A stretch of 64,000 nt of DNA from Ahaetulla prasina (lineage: Eukaryota > Chordata > Lepidosauria > Squamata > Colubridae). The stretch covers positions 182,169,459 to 182,233,458 of the forward strand of contig NC_080539.1 of the NCBI RefSeq assembly GCF_028640845.1, written 5' to 3'. The notes under the pieces were generated by a model, which saw only the letters and a program-made list of their open reading frames with translations, did no database searches and had not been told where the DNA came from. The position numbers were made by a program, and so were the translations under genes. Below are positions 36,701-49,450 of the stretch, one piece after another (within the stretch, counting starts at the first letter, position 1; every line of letters starts with the position of its first letter).

Positions 36701-39419
36701 TACTTATGATACAGAGCTATATTAATCAGAAATATGTATTTGACACTAACAAAGAAACCAGCAGTAGGCAAAAATAAAATTACATACAAGAAAAACTTGT
36801 ATGTAAACCATGTAGCAGTGTGGTATGAAATATATCTATAAACAATGTTCACCATACAGACAGAAATATCACAGATGTGGAAAGTATATTACAAGCTAAA
36901 ATGTGCACAACTACAGAAACAATTCAAGACACCTATACAGAAGTGTTAAAGGAGTATGAATCCAAAGATTATGTCTTCATTGATTTAACCCTCAGGACAG
37001 GGTGAAATAACAGAAAGGAGGCCTGGTTGAGATGATAACCACTAATAGAATCCCTATTCTTTGTAAAGAAAGAAAACTTACTTTTAAAAAAACCTGAGGT
37101 GCAAGTCACGGTAATTGGTAAAAGTGACTACAATAGGTTGAAAATAAGCCAGGAACCTCACACAAAGTCATATATTAAAGGTCACCAATTACACTAGATA
37201 GCTGCAAACTTCCTTTAAAATGAAGAGTCACTCCATATAATATTAAAGCAATAGTAACAGGAAATCTGGAAAGAACTATCCAAGAACTGGACAAATCTGA
37301 AAATTTAGAATATTAGCATTTCAACTGTATGACTTGGGTCTCAGTTTATTTATACTTTGCAAATATTTAGTAATGGCAGATATTCCACCTGTACATCTTC
37401 CAGATTGAATGCAAAGTATCAAAGAGGGCCGTGAACCTGAAAGTCATGTGAATGGCATAGACAGAAAAATCCAGTGAATTGTTATATATGGCAAAGCCAC
37501 TAAAACAGATGAAATTCTTAAGGAGATTCCATAAGACAATCCAAGGCCAGGCACAGGAACAAACATTATCCAGACATTTTCAGAATCTAGGTTGAGTTTT
37601 TAGATTTAAAGGTCTGTTTCTCTAAGGTTTCTCTGCATTATTGTATCTTGCTCATTGCAACCCAGAATTTTAAACTGCTTCTATAAAGGTTACTGAGTGA
37701 TTGATAGATCCAAGATATATATCAGAGATACTCTGCACTGACTTATAGTAAAGCATGAATTGCTCAGTGTTAGGTTTTTAAAATACATCTTCTTATTTTA
37801 CTAGGACTTGTTAGACATGAGGATGGAGTTACTTTCATCCCATGAAAGTAATCCCATGAAAAACAATGTTGTTCATCCTACTTCAACAGTATTGAACAAA
37901 AGACTCAGAGAAAGCACATCTAAATTCTTATCACAATGACAGAGCTATGTCTCCTTGTTCATTCTTTCAAAAAGAAAGTGTAAAGCATTCAGAATACTGG
38001 GGACTTCAAGCCAAACTGATATTGCAAAGTTGAGTGGAAGGCATCTTTTTCCCATTGCATCTGAGAATGAATTCAGTTATGTAATGAAGATATATAATTA
38101 AAAGAACATACCAACTGAGGGTGATGAAGGTTATCCAAATACTATAAGACCAGCTTTGTGTAACTAAGAAGCTGAACAAACTAATGGAACAGTACTGAAC
38201 ATTTCATGAATAAGATATTTTACTAGGAAAAGCGGCTGTGACGAAATTGGTATTTTTAACAATTGAGCCTACTTATGTTATGAGAGTAATGGTATGTTCC
38301 TTGCAAAACAGCTTAACGTTTTTTTTATTGTTCCAGATCAGAACTGCATCAGGAAAGCCTTATCAACACCACAGGTGATGACTGAAGCATACTCATATCT
38401 GAATGGTCCTATGAGGTGGGTTCCTTGCATGAAATTAGTTATTGAAACAGCACTCATTAAATACAGTTATATTCTAGGGTTTTTGTGTTATGAAACTCAC
38501 TGTCTAATACATAAGCCACTTCCCGGTACTGACCATTCCAGTTTCTGTTGCATCTAAATATTTTTCACCATATCCTGGGCTTTCCAAAAGAAAATTAAAG
38601 AGATGGAGTTCGCATCAGGAGCCTGGTGCTGTAAGAAGAGTGACTTTATTCTTTTGCTTTATTGAAATAAAATCTATATCAAGTACAACTATTCTATTGG
38701 TGCTGAAGAATTAGAGTTTAATTTGGTTCAATTTTTTTTGTTATGGACATCTTTTTCACAAACAATGGAAAAGGCTTGAGGGTTTGTTTTTCAAAAGCCT
38801 GTTGTGAGGAAAAATACCAGTCTATTAACATTTCATGTAAGTTTTCCTTAAAGAAATCAAATACGACACATGATGTGCCAATTGAAATGAAGTTGACTTT
38901 TAAATTTTTTATTTATTACTTTTTTATTTTGTATGAAAAGACTCACTGACATAAACATTATGTATTTTTGTGATGACTTTTTCACAGTAATTTTGAAAAC
39001 TAAAATAACTATACCTAGACATCTCTTTTTTTGCAATAGCAATTACTATGAACAGGAGATAATTTTTTTAACCAAAATATTTTTATTTTAGTATAGAGAC
39101 TAACAGGAAAAGATTTATCTCTCATCTTATATATGTAAAGGAGACATTCCAATACAAAACAGAGTTCATTTGAAGGATAAACCAATCAATGGTAGAGCTC
39201 ATCATTAGGGCAGAAGATAACAACAACATTCTGGGCTCTAATTAGCAAGTTTGTAGTATGGCAGTCACAAGGTGAGAGCAGTCTTATGCAATCTTCCCCT
39301 CTCCCCTGCCCCACACCTTAGAGCTAACCTTGGAGGCTTATATTATCAGCAGCCATTCTTACTTCTAACCCTTCATGCAAATATTTTGAGCTATTTAAAT
39401 AATGAACTTGATTTTTTTT
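33716..39419. other. Long intergenic stretch, nothing recognised
   Basis: No convincing repeat family, exon or RNA gene was seen. There is a poly-G run of about 12 at 35030-35041. Frames are short and mostly closed. Confidence -1.
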
Positions 39420-40612
39420 TCATTTTTCATTTCACTCTTTTGGTTTGTCATTTGTATATCCATTATACTTATTAAGACATCAGCTAATTTCTTTTGTATT
39501 TCCAGTGTAATATCCTCTTTCATGCCATTTTTGTAGATTGTCATTTTAAAATCCACTTTCAAATCAGTGTTGATCTTGTCAGGTAAAACTTGTTTCCCTT
39601 CCATAATATTTTTTAAACACAATCTATCTATAGAGACAGACACTCTTAAAATTAACTTCTGGGTCCATCATTCTCAAATATATTTCAATGTGTCCACTGT
39701 TAAAATATTTTGCTTCATTCTTAATTATTGAGTTTGAGTGTTCTTCTTCAGTTATAATTTTCAGTTTCCTCTAATTCCCCCTAGTGTCCGATTTATAAAA
39801 TCTTACCTTATTATTTTTAAAAGAATTTTATTTATTTATTAAACACATTTATACATTTATCCAACTCACACAATTACTCCAATTAAAAACAAAAGCATTT
39901 TCCCGTGGGAAGGATTCTTTATAATTAATTCCAAAATCTTATTACAATTTTATCTGGACCCAGTCCGTGTTTAATTTTTTAAAAATTCAAGTTTTAATCA
40001 GCCTTTTGTTTTTTATTCCCATGTTTTAAAATTCTTAAACTTGTAGTTAAAACTTCTTTCACTAAGAATTGAAGAAACTCACTCATAGCTGTAAAATATG
40101 CCAATCCAAATGTTCCCAGTAGCTGAAAAATAGTTAACAAGCAATTTCTAAAAATGATTAGAAGTGGAAGTATTTGAACCAAGAGTGTACCGCATTGACC
40201 ATGGTTTCAAGAAGATGGGTATTTCCTCATCTCCCAGAGCGCTAAACGCACCAGACACTGTTGTCTTGCAATCTCCTCACAAGGAGCAACTCTCTGGAAC
40301 TTCTGTAGATGATTTCAAGTCACCTCCTTGTCCAGAGAGGAACTACGAAGGGATAATCTACTCACCAGTATTTCTTTCCACTGCAGTTGTTAACTCTTGC
40401 TTTTCATGGCACTGTCTTCAGTCTTCCATTTTCTTCCATGGAAGTCAGCAACCTGGCATTTTCTGTCCTATGGATATGAATTCAGTCATTCTGTTTCTCT
40501 GTAGATGTGTTCTCTGTGGGTACACCATTATCCCAACTCCACATCCTGATTCTTTAAGCAATCCAAAGTATTCACTTATCAAATACATCCAAAACTGCTG
40601 TACATCCTGTTA
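39420..40612 (-). other. Possible LINE 5' region (L1-like), antisense; uncertain
   Basis: A minus-strand 82-codon frame (39643-39395) reads KMTIYKNGMKEDITLEIQKK, then LADVLISIMDIQMTN, which resembles the start of an L1 ORF1 coiled coil. The segment up to 40612 is moderately GC-richer and contains no clear second frame. Without a search the assignment cannot be decided; unique sequence is the alternative. Confidence -1.
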
Positions 40613-40657
40613 ATGCAAAATTCCTTTCATATCCCCCCTCTTTCTTTTACATTTAAC

Positions 40658-41650
40658 CAGTGGTGAAATCTAAAAATTGTTGCTACCGGTTCTGTGGGCA
40701 TGGCTTGGTAGTCATGTGACTGGGTGGGCGTAGCCAACTTGACGTCATATACATCACTCACTGTTAGAGACAGGAGCTGCACATTCTTAAGCACATTCTG
40801 TCCTTCTGAAGTCCCCAACGCTTTGAGTTTCCCTCCGCCATCTGGCTTGACTGCCCAAGTAAATCTCGGAGCCTTCTCTTGCCCACTCTCCATCCCGGAG
40901 GACTGTACATTTCCCACCCCCCACCAATTCTCCATACAAACCACCTGCCCCATTTCTGCAAAGGTAGAGTCTCCCCCTGCAGGGTGATCCAAAGAGGGGA
41001 GAGGGATGCTGCAGAAAAGGCCACCTTACACCCATGCCTCCTGTGCCAGCTCCGCAGGCCAGTGCAGGTAGCTCTTCATCTTGGCGCTCCCTTGCCTGCC
41101 GCCGCTGTTCTCACCACACTCCCTCCCCTCCTGGCTGCAGACATCCAACCTCCTGAAGCAACCCTGCCACTGTTCGCTTTCGTTTCATTGTGGGAGAAGA
41201 AAGAAAGTAAACGGTGGAAGCGCAGTGGTGCTCCGGGAGGGCAGGCAGGACCTGAGACAGAGGGAAAGGCAAGCGGGCGGCAGTCGGCCAAAGGCCCCAT
41301 AGAAGCCGAGTGTGCCAGGCCCAAAAGGCAAGAGAACCTCCCCAAGTCCCTCTGAGGAGCCGAGCACAGCAGATCTCCCTCCCTCCCACACCAGCATCAG
41401 CCTTACCTTCTAGATCCTCTGCCGACATATTCAGAATGCCCAATGGATCCAGCATGTTGATAAGGCTGACAGCGGGTGGCCCTTGGTGGAGATGCAACCA
41501 CTGCTCCGGAGCTGAGAGGGGCGCTGGCACCATAGTGATGCTCCAGGAGGGCAGGCAGATGTCCCAGCCCCGGGGCTGCTGCACATGTCCCGGGGCAGCG
41601 CAGCGGTGGCATGTCCCTTTGAAAAATCTGAAGCTCTGGAGACAGAATGA
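40658..41650. mobile_element. hAT-like left end joined to a GC-rich segment of unknown origin
   Basis: CAGTGGTGAAATCTAAAAAT then TTGCTACCGGTTCTGTGGGC is the left end of the 54879-type element. No matching right end was found before the LINE at 41671. The following roughly 900 bp are GC-rich, with long overlapping frames on both strands (158 codons at 40879-41355 plus, 157 at 41584-41111 minus) and a direct repeat, GGTGCTCCGGGAGGGCAGGC near 41226 and GATGCTCCAGGAGGGCAGGC near 41540. None of the frames gives a protein I recognise. Confidence -1.
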
Positions 41651-41670
41651 TACAGATATCTGCCTGAAAT

Positions 41671-42724
41671 ATTCATTTATTTATTTATGTATTTGTCAAA
41701 CATGTACAAGATAACAAGTGTATGAACATAAACATAAACAAAGGAAGTAAATACAAATAAATGGGGACAATAAGATGGGGATTGTAGGCAGGCTGGTGCG
41801 CTTATGGACGCAGCCTTTACGGACCTCTTAAGAATAAAGTGAGGTGTATGGTAAATAGCTTAAGGTTGAAACTCTGAGGGTTTGAGGCTTTAACAATGGA
41901 ATCAGATAGAGCATTCCAGGCGTTGACCACTCTGTTGCTGAAATCGTATTTCCTGCAATCGAGTTTGAAGCTATTTACTTTGATTTTGTATCGTTTGACT
42001 ATGTACTATTGTGATTGAAACTGAAGAAGTTGTTGACAGGCAAGACGTTACAGCAGACAATTTTGTGTACTATGCTTAAAGACCATAGGTGGCACAATTC
42101 CAGATTGTCCAAGCCCAAAATTTTAAGCCTGGTGGCATAGGGAATTCTCTTGTGAGTGGAAGTGGAGTACTCTTCTTGTAAAATACCTCTGAACCCGCTT
42201 AATCATGTTAATGTCCGAAATACAGGGTGGGTTCCAAGCGGATGAGCTGTATTCAAGAATTGGTATGGCAAAGGTTTTGTATGCCTTAGTTAGCAATACA
42301 ATATTACCAGAGAAGAAACTTCACAAAACTAGGTTAACAATTCTTAGTGCCTTTCCTTTTTGGCAATGCTGTAACAATGATCTCTGGGGCTTAGATCATT
42401 TGAGGGAAGTACTCCTAAATTCTTGACAGAGTGAGGGTCATCTATGAGATTGCTTCCGACCAGCTTGTATTTGGTGTTCTGATTTTTATTGCCAATGTGT
42501 AGGACAGAACATTTATTAGTTGAAATTTGGAGTTGCCAATTACACGACCATTCTGATACATAGTCAAGGTCGCTTTGTAGGGCAGCAGCATTGTCGGTGG
42601 TGTTAAATAATTTTACATCATCGGCGAAAAAAACACAGTTGCTTATAATATGATCGCATAGGCCATTAATGTAAAGCGGGAAGAGTGTGGGTCCTAAAAC
42701 GCTGCCTGAAACATGGTTCATGCA
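41671..42724 (-). mobile_element. LINE, CR1/L3-like family, antisense, with RT fragment
   Basis: From the (TTTA)n tail at 41671 it runs to RT motifs. Minus-strand 42727-42344 reads GPTLFPLYINGLCDHIISNC, then VFFADDVKLFNTT (the FADD catalytic motif), then SEWSCNWQLQISTNKCSVLH. It is the longest copy of this family in the window and is truncated just upstream of the GxPQGS motif. Numerous stops downstream of the RT region show it is inactive. Confidence -1.
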
Positions 42725-43680
42725 CAAGCTCCATATAGGCTGTTATTTTTTAAGATAGCTTTATTTTGCTCTCAAACACAGCCGAAGTCATGGAATCGCA
42801 GAGATGCCAAGTTGTTTTCCCACTTGGGTGGAAAGGCCATGTGTTTGCTTCCTCCCTGGCTGTCTTCATTCAGTGTTTTATTCCCTCTTGTACGTTCACT
42901 GCGTAGTCCTCAAAGTACCTGGACACACATAGCAATACTGATGCTTCATTTAATCCAATAAATTGTATTAGTAGACTCCTGCCACACTAGATAATTCTCT
43001 AGCTTTGGATAATTTCTTGCCAATGGGAACAGGATTATTTTTAGAGAAGAAAGAGAAATCTGTATATCCTCTGGATATGGATGATGCCCCGCATGATTTA
43101 TTTCAGGCAAGCTATTGCACAGTCAGTGTAACGCTGCTATGTTTAATAAGGAACTTTGGTCTGAAAATAAGTCAATATAAAGACATCTCTAAAAGAAAAT
43201 TTCCCATCCTTTTCCTGCCCCCAGCGGAGCCACAGCCTTTCTCACATGTTTGTCTTGAGGAGTCTGGGAGTCTCCCTCAATGATATGATGTGAAAAAGAC
43301 ACTGATCCCTCCACCTGGAGCTTGGATTCAAAAAGAAAAAAAACTTAAGGAAACTTTTAGAAGGGCTTTTCTGCTCTCCCCAACAGACTCTATGACATGA
43401 TAATCAAAAAGGCTTGCAAACTTTCCTCTCACGGATTTTCTTAAATTAACATCTGAGGTTGTATGGTAGTGATGAGAATAAAAAACACTAATTTTCATTT
43501 AAAATAAGACTTCAATTCTCAAATAACATTTAGGAACTGGAATACCAATTGATACTATTGGTTAAGTCAAGACTTTGTCAGTCTGTGATCATTCTATAAT
43601 AGATGGGACTTTTTGATGACAGCAAATAATGTTGTAACTTTTAATCATAAATACTTATTCATAAGTGACCAGCTCTATGG
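42725..43680. other. No recognisable gene or repeat
   Basis: Mixed composition, with nothing supported. Confidence -1.
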
Positions 43681-43809
43681 AGGGGCTGTCAAACTCCCGG
43701 CCTGAGGGACAGAGGCATCACGTGCTAGCCACGCCCGGTTTAGCGAAGGGGGGGAAGGTCCCAATACGTCACATGACACCACCATGATGACCTGAGTTTG
43801 ACATCCCTC
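43681..43809. mobile_element. 129-bp hAT-like MITE (TGTCAAACTC family)
   Basis: The ends AGGGGCTGTCAAACTC and GAGTTTGACATCCCTC are inverted. The flanks are CTCTATGG (43673-43680) and CTCTACGG (43810-43817), 7 of 8. The duplication has TA at positions 4-5, as expected for Buster-type hAT. A longer relative is 59167-59568. Confidence -1.
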
Positions 43810-44244
43810 CTCTACGGGCGTGTGCAACTGTTTGCCTTGTAGGCCAATCACTCCCCAACAATGCCACTTTAGCTTCTGTGTGTCCACCCTATTCCTTCGT
43901 TTTTCATGTTCAGCTCAGCTATAAAACCACTTTCTCTTGACACATCCCCTGTAATGCCAGATATCTACACCAGACTTCTGGATTTAAATAAAAGAAATTC
44001 AAAATGTTCAATATAGTGGGGCTGATTTCATCAAGAATAAGTATACAGTTCTTGCACCAGTTATTTTGCTGAGATGAAAAGAGAAATTTGAATTTCTTAT
44101 TTATAGCGAGAGTAATAATGGCTGACTGGAAGCTGCTGAACTATACTTCCTAATGGCCTCAAAGAGTATGACCATTGATGAAGGATGCTGGAGTTCATTC
44201 TGAGTAACATTCTGAGGGTATAATTTCTCCATTTGGTGTCATCT

Positions 44245-44905
44245 CCAGTGATCTCCAGTGATGATTACTCCAGACACTTCCCCAGATGCCTATCCAGATG
44301 TCAGTTCAGAGAACGATGAACCAGTTCTGGGCACTTCAGGAGGAGAATTGGTCAATGTCTCTGAGCAGCCAGCTAAAAGTGATTTGGCTGAAGCACAGCT
44401 GCAGCAGGACAGTCCTGAGGCTTCAGGTGGGGAAAGCATATAGCTGCAGTCTGTTAGTGATGAGGAGGAAGAACTGCCTTCTGCACCTCATCCAAGAAGA
44501 TGTAGGGCTGAGAAAAGGCAGGAGCAGCGAAGGTCAGCCTGATTACTTGTGAGGAGGCAGTCCTATCCCTCTTGATGGGCTGGAACAGAAGCTGGCTATT
44601 TAGCACAGGAGACAGATGGAGTTGATGCTGGGAACAACGTGTGCATTTCCTGGCTGTGTGTTTCCTGGTCACTGTGATTCCAGCCTTGCCTTGGACTGAC
44701 CCTATGCCTTGACTTTGGATCATGTCTTATGAACTCTGCACTCTCTTGTATAGTGGATTTATCTGCTTTGGAAAACTTTCAAGTGCCTTGTGAACTCACT
44801 GGCCACTGCTCTATGGACTAGCATTGGTCTGCTTTTGGCTGGACTTAGTTGGGACAGTTCTGGATGAAGGGAATTGCTGGGGAATATTAATAAACCATTA
44901 ATACA
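44245..44905 (+). mobile_element. Probable LTR fragment with AATAAA signal
   Basis: It contains an acidic open segment (SENDEPVLGTSGGELVNVSE) followed by GATGAGGAGGAAGAACTGCC, then a T/C-rich downstream part with CTTGACTTTGGATCATG, and AATAAA near 44889. The layout resembles the LTR at 9269-9849, but I found no target duplication or TG...CA pair. The remaining 43810-44244 shows nothing recognised. Confidence -1.
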
Positions 44906-45149
44906 CTGTTACATATGTGTCTGAGTGAGTGGGAGAGCACATAGACTTAGAGATTCTTCCTGTAGCTTAGACTTTCGCTTGAGATGGCATGGATTGTGTT
45001 TAGGTTGTCCCACAGTAGAACTAGGATGCGGATGAAACATCCATCCTACCCTTCCTTGTTCTCTTGCCTACTTTGAATATGTTGATCATAGGACCCTTCT
45101 TGACTAGCTCAGGAAGTGGGAACAGGAAGCACACTCTCTCAATGATTAC

Positions 45150-46485
45150 TTCTCCATCCTGCAGAATCAGTTCCAATCAGTATTGATAGAATGCCTCAGA
45201 GCTTAATTTTATCTTTGCTTCAGTTTATTATCTACATGCAACAATAGATAAGGTTGTCATAAGCACAAATGTTAGATGTCATGTTGTTGCCAAGGAATGC
45301 CATCAAAGTTCTGATTCAGAATCTGGAGGCTATGGGGGGGTCTTGATGGTGAGGAACTCTTGATAGGCTCAACCCTAGCAAAACCAAGAAGCTGTAAGTT
45401 TTGAGGCCTCCTAAGTCGGGAGATTTTACATTTCTAGTTTTGGATAGGGCAGCTATTGCTGGAACTCTGAATGATCTGATTTGAAAATGTAACCACCTTC
45501 TTGTATTATTGAAGGTGCATTGTTTTATATTAGTTAGCAAATGCGAAGACCTCATTAATAAGGTCTTTGGGGAACCGGAAGACTTTGGGGTTGGCACACT
45601 TTTGATTTTAAAAGCATTTGGGTTTACTCACTGCTGGCTGTTTCCTTGTGGTCTTTCTATGTTCATTGTTCTCCTCATCCGGCTTTTCCAGATTAGCTGT
45701 CTCTTACAGAAGTACTTCTAATTTTCTTAAGCCTGGAAGATCTCCAGGGCTGACTCTCAGGTTGGGAAAGACAAAGGAGTATCACATTAGTCAAAATAAG
45801 CTGCTGGAAAGTTTAGTTTCATTCTGATCCAGCAATCACAATCTTCCTTCTGCAAGACATACAACAACTACAGAGGTTGCCAGATTTCTGCAATAACTAT
45901 GTGTGATGCACTCTTCTTGCTATTGATTGTTTCAGGTATTTGTATTGTTTTTGTCCTGCATTTTAAATTTTAAATGTCTTTTTATTGATCTTTCTGTATT
46001 TTGAATTCTGTACTTGTGTTTTATCAGTCTGAGATTGCAAATAAGTTCATTCATATTAAGCTGGTGGTTATTTCAAGGACATTCTTATCTGGAAAAAGAT
46101 ATTTTGGGATAAGTGGTTCAAATAGCTTTCAGAGAACCTGCTTTATGAAAGTTCCTACTAAATAAAGGCTAGAGTTTTAGCTTATTTGATTTCCAGATTC
46201 TGTATATTAGCCCCTTGCCTCTTGACATAAACCCAATCAATAAGATCATACACCTTGCTTTTTAGATTTGGCTCTGTGTTTGGGGTGGTGGTGGTGACAG
46301 TTTCTGTGAGTGATGCAGATTTGTAATTTTAAATGGGGTTTTATGGTTTTATGTATTTTAATTTCGGGGCCAAATTTAATAAGTTTTTATCAATGTTTTT
46401 ATTTGTATTGTATCTCTTTATTGTTGGTTTTATCTGGCTGTGAACCACCCTGAGTCCTTCGGGAGAAGGGCGGTATAAAAATTAA

Positions 46486-46490
<5 letters not shown>
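45150..46490 (+). mobile_element. L2-like LINE, degenerate, with 3' end
   Basis: Plus-strand reading near 45366-45450 gives LNPSKTKKL, a stop, then VLRPPKSGDF and LVLDRAA, which matches my memory of the L2 reverse transcriptase downstream region. The 3' end is TGAACCACCCTGAGTCCTTC then GGGAGAAGGGCGGTATAAAA, followed by an ATT tail. Between them much is decayed or missing. All assignments are pattern-based. Confidence -1.

Positions 46491-46566
<76 letters not shown>
46486..46566. repeat. (ATT)n microsatellite, about 27 units
   Basis: A pure TTA/ATT array directly following the L2-like LINE 3' end, most simply seeded by the LINE tail. Confidence -1.
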
Positions 46567-48300
46567 GAAACCTGCAGCACAAGAAAATGCTCAAGTGATC
46601 TGTTTTTCTTGAGCAAGGACACATAAAGCCTAGGAGCATGTAGGTTTTTGTTTTTTTAATCTTGCCTATTTTGCAGGAGAGGAAGTGGTTGATATTCCCA
46701 TGAAATAGATGACAATACCGAAATAATAAAGCTGACAGCTTGAACACCCAATCCTGTCCCAATGTGTAGAATTCAGACAGTGATTGATGAGGCTGAAGAG
46801 AAAGAATAGCAGGAGACCAACCCATTGCTATCCTGAAACTACCTTGCTATGAGATGTAAGGACAGCATTTATCGTACTTGATAGCCTTTCCTTCTAGCTC
46901 AAGGACAAGAGGGAAGCACTTTGACACAGCTGTGATACTAGGTGTGTTAGTATCACTAGGCTGGAGCTGAAAAAAATGTTGGGACATTTGCCACACCAGT
47001 ACACCGATCTTTTTCAAGTTGCATTTTGTGTGAATCACAGAACGGGAAAGTACCAGGCCATGAAGTCCAATTTCTTGCTCAGTGCAGGAATTGTACTTAA
47101 AATGTATTCAAATTTTCTGATGGTAATAAATCAATACAAGTCAGTGTTATAACGCAAAGCAGAAAGGCATCATCTTTTTTCGGTGATTATATTTTTTTTC
47201 TTTTCATTTTGTTTAATCCAGCCCATGTCACACATCTATTTCAGGAACCAAGCCACATTAAGCACAGGCACAATTAAATATTTATTTTTAGCATCATAAT
47301 GCAGTCCTTCAACACTAAACATTTCTGTCAAGAAACATAAATAGAGCACCATTTATCAAACTGTAAATTCTCAGATGTTGACAAATAAGAAATATTGTAT
47401 CTTGTACCTTGTGCTCAATTATTCTAAAATTTCAGAAACTGGCAAATCATTACAGGTTCTTCCTAGTGGTTTCTTGCTGCCATTTTTTTTTAAAGTTAAG
47501 AAACGGCATAAAAGTGAACATCTGAAATATAAAATATTTTACTTTAATTCCTTGCTATCACAATAGGTTTTAATAAGAGCTGAGTTGTATTACATTAGAG
47601 CCTCAGTACAATGAGTTGCAGGGAAAGGGAGTATCTGCTATTCATAGGTATTTGCTGAACTGCAGGAATTTACATCATTTGTAAATGAAAATTGATGTTC
47701 CATTGTAATTTGATCTGCAGAAAGTTCCTAGTGGATTTATAGCCTTGACAGGAGTCTGCGTATCTGATGCTCCACAAGCTAAATGTAGCTCACCACCTTT
47801 GAATAAAATCTCAACATCAGGTAAGAGTTTGTTTGATAACACAGCTTTAAGTGTTCCCAGAAGTTGTTTAATTTTGGAACAGCCAAGGTCAAATTAATTC
47901 TGCAATCCCATAATAAAGTTGAATCATTCCAGAATCAAATATTTTGAATGCTTGTCCTTTTGAGGAGGTATAAATATTTTCTCTCTCCACTGAGAAACTT
48001 TAACCAGCTCACACACTTCCCTAATCTAAAATTGTCATTGCTGCATGCTAAAGAAACAAGTTATTTTCCCCATTTTTTAAAGCTAAAAATATTTGTAAAT
48101 TTGCTTTTGTTAATTAGGGTGGGGAGATAGGAGGCTCAAAGCAATATACTTTACAAACAGTCAAAAAAATGTAAAGGCAAAAAAGCCTTAATTCGAATAT
48201 AATGTGTTTGAATCAATGCCGGTGGCCTCTAAATTGGATATTAGATAACAGTTTGGTCACCATATTTTCCCAATGAATTTTCATATCAGTTTATCTATAT
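46567..48300. other. No recognisable gene or repeat
   Basis: AT-rich; nothing supported. Confidence -1.
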
Positions 48301-48343
48301 GGCTATGTTTTCATTATCCAGATTGAATAATGAAAACATAGCC
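48301..48343. repeat. Perfect 17-bp inverted repeat with 9-base loop
   Basis: GGCTATGTTTTCATTAT at 48301-48317, loop CCAGATTGA, then the exact reverse complement at 48327-48343. It is not part of a repeat family I recognise. Confidence -1.
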
Positions 48344-48349
48344 AACAAT

Positions 48350-49450
48350 GGCCAGATCACTGTTTTCTAGGAACAGGCATTGCTGGAGCATCTTGGGTTA
48401 AGGTCAAAGCCCTTCTGGCTGGAAGATCTTCTTAGCCATCCAGGACCAGTGCTTGGGCCAAGAACGTTCATCAGTGGAAGCTTTCCCTTTAGGTAAATGG
48501 CAAACTATCTGGAACAGGGTAGCTATAGCTTCAATCTCACAAAAGGACAGATAAATCCACCAGTTGCATTTTTTTTTCTCCTTTCTGACCTGCTGGTGAA
48601 GAAATCTACAAATGTTTGTAAATTCTTCTTGCAGCTCTTCTATGTATTGAACCCCCAGAATGGATAGAGCTAAGATGTACCTTTGCTTCCCATGTTACTA
48701 GGAAAGATAAGGAGCCTTTTGAGAAAAAGAGATGCCAGCTTCATTGAACACCACAGACATGGCTGCATGCACAGGGAGTCAGAGCTGTCTTTTAAGTGCT
48801 CAGTGTGCAGTGCTTTCTGCCTGTATGAATTAACCTGCCAGTTTCAATTTCTCCCACATTCATCACATGTTATTTCCATCCCATTTAGCACAATATTTAA
48901 GAATTTTGGAAATTCTTCTTTTAAAAATCCCATCAATCCTATTTGATCACAGAGCCTTCACTGAACCTCTGTTTGCTATTTCAGGATTCTCATTACCAGT
49001 ATATCCACAGACTCTCTGCCATCTATTGCAAAACAGAGCTAAAGCTGATGCCCAGAAAAGACATGTTTGTTTTAAGAAGCTGCAACCAGATTGCTACATC
49101 TGTTCCCCTTGAGCACTTCATAGTGTTTTGTTTTCCTTCAAATCCAGAATGCTGCATAGCCTTACTGATTCTCACCGGCAGAAAACACAAATCTAACCTC
49201 AGTAGTTAAGAATGACTTCCCCTTGTAGCTTTATGTAAATGTTCAAAGAACAGTGGACAACATAGAACTCTGAGGGATCCCTTCAAGACAAATTGTAATT
49301 CTCCCTTGCTAATCTTGGTCAATATATCTCAAGCCAAGTAGATCTGGATCCATCACAAGGCAGTGTTCCCAAATCCATAGCAGCAGAATTCTTCCTGAAA
49401 TTGTTGAACTTTTCCTCTTCATTCAAGAAAACCCAGAATTGCACTTCTAC
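48350..49450 (-). mobile_element. Possible LINE RT remnant, antisense (weak)
   Basis: Minus-strand reading around 49295-49240 gives GIPQSSMLSTVL followed by a stop, similar to the RT motif GxPQGSxLSPxLFN. Everything else is too decayed to assign. Low confidence. Confidence -1.

Noticed and set aside
39420..40612. A firm L1 call
   Set aside because: Only a short coiled-coil-like frame supports it; listed as uncertain.
40879..41355. 158-codon ORF as a host gene
   Set aside because: No recognisable domains, overlaps an equally long frame on the other strand, and sits in a GC-rich segment joined to a hAT end.
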